The translations under genes were made by a program, and so were the position numbers. Source: an uncultured Pelagibacteraceae bacterium (GTDB lineage Bacteria > Pseudomonadota > Alphaproteobacteria > Pelagibacterales > Pelagibacteraceae). Taken from it: DNA of 64,000 bases. Each line of letters opens with the position of its first letter. The first letter of the stretch is position 1. A model generated the notes under the pieces. It saw only the letters and a program-made list of their open reading frames with translations. It did not search any database and was not told where the DNA came from. The stretch spans positions 1-64,000 of the forward strand of contig CACMVB010000002.1 in NCBI GenBank assembly GCA_902617025.1. Reading direction: 5' to 3'. Of this stretch, positions 53,281 through 61,428 are shown one piece after another.

Positions 53281-54120
53281 TTAAATACTTTTTGCAATTG
53301 AAAACCAAAATTTAGGGTATTTCCTTCTTAATTTTTTAAGTGCGACTAATGAACTATTTTTGTTAAGAAATAAACCATAACAAGCGGATCCTGAGCCTGT
53401 CATTCTTGAAAAATGACAACCTTTAATTTCGTGAATATTGGATATTAATTTTCCTAAAATTTTATGCTTTTTTTCAACAATGGATTGTAAATCATTTTTA
53501 GAATTTATAAGAAACTCAATGAAATTTTTTCTAACAGCTAAGTTTTTATTAAAAGTTTTTTTTAATTTTGAGTAATTTTTGACTTTTGCAAAGACGCTTT
53601 TAGTGGAGCTTTTTATCTTGGGAAAGATCAATAAAAAATGAAACTTATGTTTTTTCTTTAAATGGATAACGGACCTCAAATTTTTTTGATATCCCTGATT
53701 ATAAAAAAAAAGCCTTAAATCAGATCCAATTTCTTTTATAATTTTGCTTAATATCTTTTTATTTAAGTCTTTTTTTGTTAATTGCTTCAATAGTGTTGCA
53801 GCGTTACTTGTTCCTCCACCAAGGCCTGCAAAGACGGGAATTTTTTTAACTACTTTAACAGCATAATAGTCATTGATTATTTTATTTTTTCTCATTGCAT
53901 TTAAAACTTTTTTTACTGAATTATTAGATTTATTAACATCTTTTGAGAAAGGTCCAGTAAAAGAAACTTTATCAAAATTTTTATTTTTAATTTTTTTCAA
54001 AAATATTTTGTCATGTAGGTCAATAAGACAATAAATTGACTGGATATTATGAAGTCCACATTTAAGTCTTTTATTGACTGATAATGTTAAATTTATTTTT
54101 GCGTAAGACTTTAAGACCAT
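53281..54120 (-). CDS. ispE: 4-diphosphocytidyl-2-C-methyl-D-erythritol kinase
   Basis: KSYAKINLTLSV, KKIPVFAGLGGGTSNAATLL, SRMTGSGSACYGLF. Confidence 0.94.
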   Translation of the reverse strand: MVLKSYAKINLTLSVNKRLKCGLHNIQSIYCLIDLHDKIFLKKIKNKNFDKVSFTGPFSKDVNKSNNSVKKVLNAMRKNKIINDYYAVKVVKKIPVFAGLGGGTSNAATLLKQLTKKDLNKKILSKIIKEIGSDLRLFFYNQGYQKNLRSVIHLKKKHKFHFLLIFPKIKSSTKSVFAKVKNYSKLKKTFNKNLAVRKNFIEFLINSKNDLQSIVEKKHKILGKLISNIHEIKGCHFSRMTGSGSACYGLFLNKNSSLVALKKLRRKYPKFWFSIAKSI

Positions 54121-54124
54121 ACTT

Positions 54125-55825
54125 TTAAAGGCCTTTAATTAATTTTTGTTCAATTTTTTCCTTTAAATCTTTTTCTGACTTTTCAAGACTCAAAACATAG
54201 TTCCAATAATATCTAGCCTGAATTTCGTTACCATTTTGCCAAAGAACATCACCATAATGATCATTAACTATTGGATCTGCAGGCATTAATTTGACAGCAA
54301 GTTGAAGATATTTTTTTGACTCTTGATATCTCTTTAGTTTGTATAAAGCCCATCCAAGAGAGTCTATTATGTACGGGTCATTAGATTTTATTTTGTTTGC
54401 TTTTTCTAACATTTTTAAAGATTTTTCAATTTTTATACCTTTTTCTATCCAAGTGTATGCTAGATAATTAATGACATAAGCTTGATTGGGACTCGCTTCT
54501 AAAGATGCGAGAAGATCTTTTTCAGCTTTATCCCATTGTCCGTTTCTTTCATATGCAACACCTCTACTGTCAGTGACTTCGGGATAAATTGGATGTGTTG
54601 TATCTATTTTTTCTAAAACTTTTGTATAATATTTAATTGAGTCTGCGTACTGTTCATTATTTTTCAAAAATTCAGCATAATCATAAATTTCATAAATTCC
54701 TTTGGATGGAAGATTGTTGAAAGAATTTGTATATAGTTTAATTGCATCATCTTTTTTTTTCTCTTGTATTAAAATTCTAGAAATTTGTTTATTTGAATAC
54801 CACTCAAAAGCTTTTCCGTTCTTTCTTAACTTTTGATAAGTTTTTTTTGCACTTTTTAAATCCTCAATTTGATAAAAGTTTTCTGCTAAAAGCGTGTCAA
54901 ATGAGTAAAAATTTTTGTTTAAAAATTTTGAAAAATTTAGATAAAAATTTGAAGTTTGAAAATATGATTGTGAAGACAAAGCATTTGCGGCTATGTAAAG
55001 TAATTCTGCTACAATTTCTATCTTATTGCTGCAATTAAAGTCAGAGAAATTTTTTTGAAGATCTAAATTGACCTCATATTGATTGAGAATTAAATTTCTT
55101 GGATATTTATCTAAAGCTTTCTTTATAATTTTTCTAGCTTCAATTTTTTGTCCTTTATTATCTAAATGTCTTGCATAAAAATAGTTGTATCTAGAAAAAT
55201 CAGTTTTTTCGTTAGAAATAAGTTTATTAAAAAGAAGATCTGTATCTTTGCTGTTGAAATAACAATGTAAAAAAGTATTTTGAATCTTTTTTAAATTTTC
55301 AAATCTATTATCAAGTTGACTCAGTTTGAGCTTAGCCTCTTCTAAAGTGCTACCCTCCAAATCAGACCAAATATATAATGTATTTAAAATATAATTGTTT
55401 AAAACAGAAATTGAATTATATTTTTTTGCTTTAATAAAATATTTTTTAGCAAGATCATATTTAGAATTTTTGAGATAGTTTATTCCAAGGACAAAATCAC
55501 TTTCATAATTATTTCTTTTTTCTCTATTCAGTTTTTTTGCAAAATTAAAAGCTTGACTAAAATTTCCAGAATTAATTAAAGAATAAATATACTTTCTGGA
55601 GTAATTCGGATGGCTTTCTTCAAGTCCATCAAGCTTTTTAAAATACTGATAAGAGTCGGCATAATTGCTTTGATTTAAAAGCAAAATACCTGAAAAATAA
55701 TCAGCTATATTTTCTGCCTTGTTATATTTGTCCAAACTTTTTGCCTCAAGTGTGGAAAAAAAAATAAAAATAATGACAAATGTAATATGTCCTGTAATCT
55801 TACGTAATTTTTTACTTTCGAGCAT
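54125..55825 (-). CDS. TPR-repeat exported protein
   Basis: N-terminal signal/TM and multiple TPR-like units (e.g. DPYIIDSLGWALYKLKRYQESKKYLQLAVKLMPADPIVNDHYGDVLWQNG). Confidence 0.85.
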   Translation of the reverse strand: MLESKKLRKITGHITFVIIFIFFSTLEAKSLDKYNKAENIADYFSGILLLNQSNYADSYQYFKKLDGLEESHPNYSRKYIYSLINSGNFSQAFNFAKKLNREKRNNYESDFVLGINYLKNSKYDLAKKYFIKAKKYNSISVLNNYILNTLYIWSDLEGSTLEEAKLKLSQLDNRFENLKKIQNTFLHCYFNSKDTDLLFNKLISNEKTDFSRYNYFYARHLDNKGQKIEARKIIKKALDKYPRNLILNQYEVNLDLQKNFSDFNCSNKIEIVAELLYIAANALSSQSYFQTSNFYLNFSKFLNKNFYSFDTLLAENFYQIEDLKSAKKTYQKLRKNGKAFEWYSNKQISRILIQEKKKDDAIKLYTNSFNNLPSKGIYEIYDYAEFLKNNEQYADSIKYYTKVLEKIDTTHPIYPEVTDSRGVAYERNGQWDKAEKDLLASLEASPNQAYVINYLAYTWIEKGIKIEKSLKMLEKANKIKSNDPYIIDSLGWALYKLKRYQESKKYLQLAVKLMPADPIVNDHYGDVLWQNGNEIQARYYWNYVLSLEKSEKDLKEKIEQKLIKGL

Positions 55826-55828
55826 AAA

Positions 55829-56521
55829 ATGTTAAAAAATAATAAAATTAAATTAATAAAATTTTATAATTTTATAAATCATAATCTAATTTACAATAAT
55901 AAAGCAATCAATAGGTATAAAAAAGAGAATTATGAAATACCTGAAGATAAATTTAAAAGTTTAGAGCTTTTGAAAAAGTCTATTATGAATTTGAAAAAAT
56001 GTGATCTTAAGAAGAATGCTAAAAATATAGTTTTCAGTGATGGTAATCCCAAATCAAAAATAATGCTTATTGGAGAAGCGCCAGGTGCCAATGAGGATGA
56101 TGAGGGTTTACCTTTTGTGGGAAGGGCGGGAATGCTGTTGGATAAAATGCTAGCTGCTATAAATTTAGATAGAAAAAAAGTTTATATCTCTAATATTATA
56201 AATTATCGACCACCTGAAAATCGAAGACCTACGGATGAAGAAATTAAAAGATATTTGCCCTTCATCACAAAGCATATTGAAATAATTAATCCAAAAATAC
56301 TCGTTCTTCTTGGGAGTACTGCGATGAATGCACTTATTGGTAATGATGTGGTTATTTCAAAAATGAGGGGAAAGTGGATTAAAAAAGAATTTGGAAATTG
56401 TAAAACTTCAGTTATCATTACTTTTCACCCTGCGTTTTTAATGAGGCAGCCAGCCCAAAAAAAGATGTCTTGGATTGATTTAAAAATGATAAGAGATAAA
56501 AAAACTAACCTTAAAATTTAA
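55829..56521 (+). CDS. Uracil-DNA glycosylase, family-4-like
   Basis: MLIGEAPGANEDDEGLPFVGRAGMLLDKML, NYRPPENRRP, TFHPAFLMRQP. Confidence 0.9.
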   Translation: MLKNNKIKLIKFYNFINHNLIYNNKAINRYKKENYEIPEDKFKSLELLKKSIMNLKKCDLKKNAKNIVFSDGNPKSKIMLIGEAPGANEDDEGLPFVGRAGMLLDKMLAAINLDRKKVYISNIINYRPPENRRPTDEEIKRYLPFITKHIEIINPKILVLLGSTAMNALIGNDVVISKMRGKWIKKEFGNCKTSVIITFHPAFLMRQPAQKKMSWIDLKMIRDKKTNLKI

Positions 56522-57091
56522 TTGAAAGAGTTAATTACAGCAGGAGTTGATGAAGTTGGAAGAGGATGTCTTGCAGGGCCAGTTGTTTCTGCTGCTGTGA
56601 TATTCAAAAAAGGTATAGATTTAAGCCTTTTAAAAGACTCTAAGAAAATATCGTTCAACAAGCGGGAAAGAATTTCTGAACATATTAAATATAACTCTTA
56701 TTATTCAATAGGTATTGCATCCGTGAATGAAATTTTAAATCTTAATATTCTACAAGCATCACTTCTTTCTATGAAAAGAGCAATTGATCAATTAATCGTA
56801 AAACCAGGTTTGACTTTGATAGATGGAAACTTTGTTCCAAAAGGTTTAAAAAATTGTAAAGCAATAATCAATGGCGATGAAAAAATTAAAGTAATAAGTG
56901 CTGCATCTATAATTGCAAAAGTTTATAGAGATAACTTTATGATTAAATTATCAAAAAAATTTTCTAATTATGCTTGGGATAGAAACTTTGGTTACGGCAC
57001 AAAAGCTCATTTAGATGGTTTAAAAAAGTTTGGTGTTACTGCTCATCACAGAAAAGGTTTTAAACCTGTACACAAGATATTGTCCAGTTAA
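56522..57091 (+). CDS. rnhB: Ribonuclease HII (TTG start)
   Basis: AGVDEVGRGCLAGPVVSAAVI, DSKKISFNKRE, SAASIIAKVYRD. Confidence 0.95.
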   Translation: MKELITAGVDEVGRGCLAGPVVSAAVIFKKGIDLSLLKDSKKISFNKRERISEHIKYNSYYSIGIASVNEILNLNILQASLLSMKRAIDQLIVKPGLTLIDGNFVPKGLKNCKAIINGDEKIKVISAASIIAKVYRDNFMIKLSKKFSNYAWDRNFGYGTKAHLDGLKKFGVTAHHRKGFKPVHKILSS

Positions 57092-57142
57092 AATTCTCAA
57101 ACACAAGAAGATACAATTTTTTTCTAAAATGATTTGACCCTG

Positions 57143-57163
57143 GATTCAATTTAGAGTTGAATC
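57143..57163. promoter_or_regulatory. Inverted repeat carrying two GANTC sites upstream of ccrM
   Basis: GATTCAA-TTTAGAG-TTGAATC, ending 6 nt before the ccrM ATG. Confidence 0.7.
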
Positions 57164-57169
57164 AAGAAA

Positions 57170-58243
57170 ATGTTCAAATTTTGTAACCAAATTCTTAATG
57201 GTGACTGCTTAGAGGAATTAAAAAAAATTCCTGATAAAACCTTTGATTTAGTTTTTGCTGATCCACCCTATAACATGCAGATTGGTGAAAAATTAACTCG
57301 TCCAGACTCCTCAAAAGTAAATGGCGTTAACGATAAATGGGATCAATTTAATAGTTTTAATCATTATGATGACTTCTGTAAATCTTGGTTAAGCGAGTGT
57401 AAAAGAATTTTAAAGGATAATGGGTCTATATGGGTAATAGGATCTTATCATAATATTTTTAGATTAGGATACCACTTACAAAATTTGGGTTACTGGTTGT
57501 TAAATGATGTTATTTGGAGAAAAAATAATCCAATGCCTAATTTTAGAGGAACAAGATTTACCAATGCTCATGAAACTTTAATCTGGGCATCAAAAAGCAA
57601 AAAATCAAAATATACTTTTAATTATCAATCTCTTAAATGTTTAAATGATGATTTACAAATGAGATCGGACTGGAAATTGCCAATATGTAATGGAAAAGAG
57701 AGGTTGAAGAGAAATGGAAAAAAAATACACTCTACTCAAAAACCTGAGGCACTTCTTCATAGAATTATTTTAGCAACTACTAATAAAGGTGATACAGTGT
57801 TTGATCCTTTTCTAGGAACTGGCACTACCGCTGTTGTATCTAAAAAATTAGGTAGAAATTATTTTGGAATTGAAAAAGATAAAAAATACTTTGTTGCAGC
57901 AAAAGAAAGAATAAATAAAACCTCTAAAATAGCTGACGATTATCTTGATACTATTGAAAACATTAAATCAAAACCCAGAATACCTTTTGGTTCACTTGTA
58001 GAATTAGGGATAATTAAACCTGGAACTTCTTTGTTTGATCCTAAGAAAAAAATTAATGCAAAAATAATGGCTGATGGAAGTTTAAAATACAAGAATACTG
58101 AAGGATCAATACACAAAATCGCTGCAAAAATAATGGGTGCCGAAAGTTATAATGGTTGGACCTATTGGCATTATGATTTAAATGGATCATCTGTATTAAT
58201 TGATAACCTAAGACAAAAATTTATTTCAGAAAAACAAAGCTAA
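57170..58243 (+). CDS. ccrM: CcrM-type DNA adenine methyltransferase (GANTC)
   Basis: FADPPYNMQI, STQKPEALLHRIIL, FDPFLGTGTTAVVSKKLGR; C-terminal RAMA-like ESYNGWTYWHYDLNGS. Confidence 0.93.
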   Translation: MFKFCNQILNGDCLEELKKIPDKTFDLVFADPPYNMQIGEKLTRPDSSKVNGVNDKWDQFNSFNHYDDFCKSWLSECKRILKDNGSIWVIGSYHNIFRLGYHLQNLGYWLLNDVIWRKNNPMPNFRGTRFTNAHETLIWASKSKKSKYTFNYQSLKCLNDDLQMRSDWKLPICNGKERLKRNGKKIHSTQKPEALLHRIILATTNKGDTVFDPFLGTGTTAVVSKKLGRNYFGIEKDKKYFVAAKERINKTSKIADDYLDTIENIKSKPRIPFGSLVELGIIKPGTSLFDPKKKINAKIMADGSLKYKNTEGSIHKIAAKIMGAESYNGWTYWHYDLNGSSVLIDNLRQKFISEKQS

Positions 58244-59370
58244 CGTTTGTAGACCGTTCCTAAATAGGAGCCAATAAAGCTCTTTTTTTTAATCAGAAAT
58301 TTCATAAAAAAATTCCTAATCACTTGCATAATCGTACTGGAAAAATGAAAGACAAAAAAATTAAAATTTGATCTTCTTCTCACAATCTTTGCTCTTCTTA
58401 ATCTCTCTTGATAATAAGCTTTTTGAATATCTTCTTTGTCTTCCTTTATTAAGTTGAATAATTCATAAGCACTTTCTATCGATTGTCCTGCCCCTTGAGC
58501 TAGAGTTGGTAAGAAACCATTAAATGCATCTCCAATGTAAAAAACTTTGCTATTTGTAGACGGATGTATTTTAGTTGTAAAATATAACGGCCAAGATTTT
58601 AACTCACCTTCAAAAATTTTTTCTAAATCAGAATTTTGAGCAACGACTCTACTGACCAATGATTTAATATTATCAGGATCATATTTATTATCTCTTATTA
58701 TACAAACAAGATTAAGTTCCTTATTTTGATTTAACGGGTAAATCACGATATGGCAGTTTTTTCCCATCATGATACTTATTCTTTGTTCATCAATCTTCAA
58801 TTCAGATTTTGTTTTTAATATTGTTCTTAAGGCTATAGCTTTTTTAAATTTTGGCTCATTTTTTTTCTTTTCAAAAAAGGATCTTGTATTAGAAAATATA
58901 CCATCTGCACCCACAACTATATCAACAAGATCATTGGTATTATCATCAAATTTAATTAGAACTTTTCCTTTTAATTCAGAAACTTCTTTAATTTTTTTTC
59001 CAAATCTTAAGTGTTGTGTGTATACATTGTCCTTTAAAAATTCAATTAGAGTTGATCTTTGTAAAGTAGTATGCTTATTTTCTATTGTATTAAATTGTGT
59101 GAGATCTAATTCACAAATTTTTTTATTTTGAATATTGTAAAAATCAACTCCTATTGGATGGAAAATTTTATTATTATCTATTTTATCAAATCCAATAGTG
59201 TTTAAAATTTTTATGCTATTTGTTGAGAGTTGAATGCCATATCCTTCGTCGAGTGATAAGCTTTCTTGTTTTTCATACAGCATGAAGTCATAATCAGAAT
59301 TTTTTTTTATAAGATTCGCAAGTGTTAAACCTGCTATACCAGCTCCAATTATTGCTATTTTTTTTTTCAT
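58240..59370 (-). CDS. FAD-dependent monooxygenase (UbiH/salicylate-hydroxylase fold)
   Basis: IAIIGAGIAGLTLANLIKK, VGADGIFSNTR, YIGDAFNGFLPTLAQGAGQSIESAYEL. Confidence 0.85.
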   Translation of the reverse strand: MKKKIAIIGAGIAGLTLANLIKKNSDYDFMLYEKQESLSLDEGYGIQLSTNSIKILNTIGFDKIDNNKIFHPIGVDFYNIQNKKICELDLTQFNTIENKHTTLQRSTLIEFLKDNVYTQHLRFGKKIKEVSELKGKVLIKFDDNTNDLVDIVVGADGIFSNTRSFFEKKKNEPKFKKAIALRTILKTKSELKIDEQRISIMMGKNCHIVIYPLNQNKELNLVCIIRDNKYDPDNIKSLVSRVVAQNSDLEKIFEGELKSWPLYFTTKIHPSTNSKVFYIGDAFNGFLPTLAQGAGQSIESAYELFNLIKEDKEDIQKAYYQERLRRAKIVRRRSNFNFFVFHFSSTIMQVIRNFFMKFLIKKKSFIGSYLGTVYKR

Positions 59371-60371
59371 TAGAATAAAGTTGATACTTGTCTTAATATT
59401 TTTTTTGTAAAACTTGGAACAAATTCTTTATTACTTTTTAAGGAATACCAGTTATACTTAGGTGGAAGCTTATTTGAAAATTTATAATAAAGATTAATAT
59501 TTAATTTTAAATTTGAAATTGAATTTTTATAGTTTTTTAAAAATTTCCAATTCTGGTCCTGTTTAAAACTACTTGCTTCTTTAATCTCAGGTAAATTGAA
59601 ATTTTTCAAAAAACTGATTTGATTATTTTTTGTTAAAGCAATTTGTTTTTTTTTATTGATATAACAAAAAATGTTGAAATTTTTATTTTTAATCATTTTA
59701 TTTCTAATACTTCTGATTTTGTTATCAGATTTAAAATACTTACACGTTTTCTTCAAACAACAAGTAAGACAATTTGGGTCTTTTGGCTTACATATTAATG
59801 CACCAAATTCCATTAAAGCTTCAATAAAATCAGCGTTTCGTTTAGTGCTAAATAGTTTTTTTTTATTTTTTTCAATCAATAAATCGAATTTTATATTTTT
59901 TTCCTTGATGTTCAAATTTCTTGAAAACACTCTTTTTACATTTCCATCTATTGCAATTCTTGGCTCATCATAAACTAAGCCTAATAATGCATTTGCAGTA
60001 TAATCCCCTACTCCGGGAAGTTTTTTAACTTCAATTATAGAATTCGGTAATCTTGATTTGTGTTTTTTTACGAGAATCTTTGAACATGCTAAAAGGTTTC
60101 TTGCTCTTCTATAGTAACCAAGACCTTCCCACATTTTTAAGATTTCATTTTCGCTGCTTTTTGATAAAGCTTCAATAGTTTTGAATTTTTTTATAAATTT
60201 ATTAAAATACGGGATAACAGTTTTTACCTGAGTTTGTTGCAACATAAACTCACTTAATACTCGATAATACAGCTTTTTAGGTGACTTTTTGCCAACACGC
60301 CATGGTAAATTTCTTTTGCTATTATCATACCAAGCTAAAATGTTTTTTGGTAATGTCGAGTTTAAATGCAT
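59370..60371 (-). CDS. mutY: A/G-specific adenine glycosylase (ORF extends to 60407; likely start 60371)
   Basis: WYDNSKRNLPWR, SEFMLQQTQVKTVIPYFNKF, LPGVGDYTANALL, CKPKDPNCLTCCLKKTC Fe-S motif. Confidence 0.94.
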   Translation of the reverse strand: MHLNSTLPKNILAWYDNSKRNLPWRVGKKSPKKLYYRVLSEFMLQQTQVKTVIPYFNKFIKKFKTIEALSKSSENEILKMWEGLGYYRRARNLLACSKILVKKHKSRLPNSIIEVKKLPGVGDYTANALLGLVYDEPRIAIDGNVKRVFSRNLNIKEKNIKFDLLIEKNKKKLFSTKRNADFIEALMEFGALICKPKDPNCLTCCLKKTCKYFKSDNKIRSIRNKMIKNKNFNIFCYINKKKQIALTKNNQISFLKNFNLPEIKEASSFKQDQNWKFLKNYKNSISNLKLNINLYYKFSNKLPPKYNWYSLKSNKEFVPSFTKKILRQVSTLF

Positions 60372-60851
60372 AACAAAAATAATAATAAAACGCATACCTA
60401 CATACAAGGCTTGAGGCCTTTTTCAAGTTCAATTCCAAAGACACTTAAGAAACATCTTAGAAAAGGTGGTTATAACTATTCAAATATAGTTGATAATTGG
60501 ACTAAGATGATAAGTAAGGAAATATCTGATGCTTGCTATCCATTAAATGTAAAAATGGGAAAAGAAATGAAAGATGGCACATTAGTTCTTAATGTAATTC
60601 ATGGAAAAGAGCTTGATGTAGAATATAAAAAAAATGAAATTATTGATAAAATTAACAGTTTTTTTGGATATAATTGTATTAAACAAATTACTCTTAAAGT
60701 GATCTCTAATAAAATCATTGGACATAAAAAAATTTTATCTAAAATTAAAGATTCAAAACAAATTGATGAAAAAATGAAAAAAGTAGAAAATAATCAGCTT
60801 AAAAATTCTCTTAGTAATTTTTTAAAGGCATACAATGAAAGAAATAGTTAA
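60366..60851 (+). CDS. DciA-like DUF721 protein
   Basis: Small basic protein, GLRPFSSSIPKTLKKHLRKGGYNYSNIVDNWTKMISKEISDACYP and KQITLKV typical of DUF721/DciA. Confidence 0.75.
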   Translation: MHNKNNNKTHTYIQGLRPFSSSIPKTLKKHLRKGGYNYSNIVDNWTKMISKEISDACYPLNVKMGKEMKDGTLVLNVIHGKELDVEYKKNEIIDKINSFFGYNCIKQITLKVISNKIIGHKKILSKIKDSKQIDEKMKKVENNQLKNSLSNFLKAYNERNS

Positions 60852-61428
60852 GATATTTTATAAAACTTTGTTTTTATTTTTAGTAGTTTTTTCTGTTAAC
60901 GTTTATGGCAAAATTTTAAGTAGTGGAAATGTAAATGCTAAAGTAACAGTTAAAGTTTTTTCCTCTTTAACTTGCCCAGCTTGTGCTAATTTTCATTCGG
61001 AAATTTATTATGATTTAAAAAAAGATTTCATAGATACTGGATTAGTCAAATTTGAACATCATCCTTTCCCGTTAGACTTAGCAGCCCTAAATGCAGAAAT
61101 TATTTTAAGATGTGATAATAAAGATGAAAAAAAATTTGAACTCCTAGGTATGATATATAAAAAACAAAATTTATGGGCAGTTGGCTCTGATATAAATAGA
61201 ATAAATGAGTTAATTAAGAAAATTGGGTCGGAATTTAATATGAAAGATGAGAAAATGAGTAATTGTTTAAAAAATGATAGATCACAAGATGAAATATTAA
61301 ATCAAAGAATTGAAGCTCAGAAAAAATATAAAATTCAATCAACGCCAACAATATTTATAAATGAAAAAAAATATTCCGGCAAAGTTAATTATAAACAATT
61401 TAAAAAAGCTATAGAAAAAAATCTTTAA
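60835..61428 (+). CDS. DsbA-family thiol-disulfide oxidoreductase
   Basis: Signal peptide, VKVFSSLTCPACANFHSEI (CPAC), STPTIFINEKKYSG. Confidence 0.88.
   Translation: MKEIVKIFYKTLFLFLVVFSVNVYGKILSSGNVNAKVTVKVFSSLTCPACANFHSEIYYDLKKDFIDTGLVKFEHHPFPLDLAALNAEIILRCDNKDEKKFELLGMIYKKQNLWAVGSDINRINELIKKIGSEFNMKDEKMSNCLKNDRSQDEILNQRIEAQKKYKIQSTPTIFINEKKYSGKVNYKQFKKAIEKNL

Noticed and set aside
58769-59131. 120-aa plus-strand ORF opposite the FAD monooxygenase
   Set aside because: Antisense, no recognisable family features
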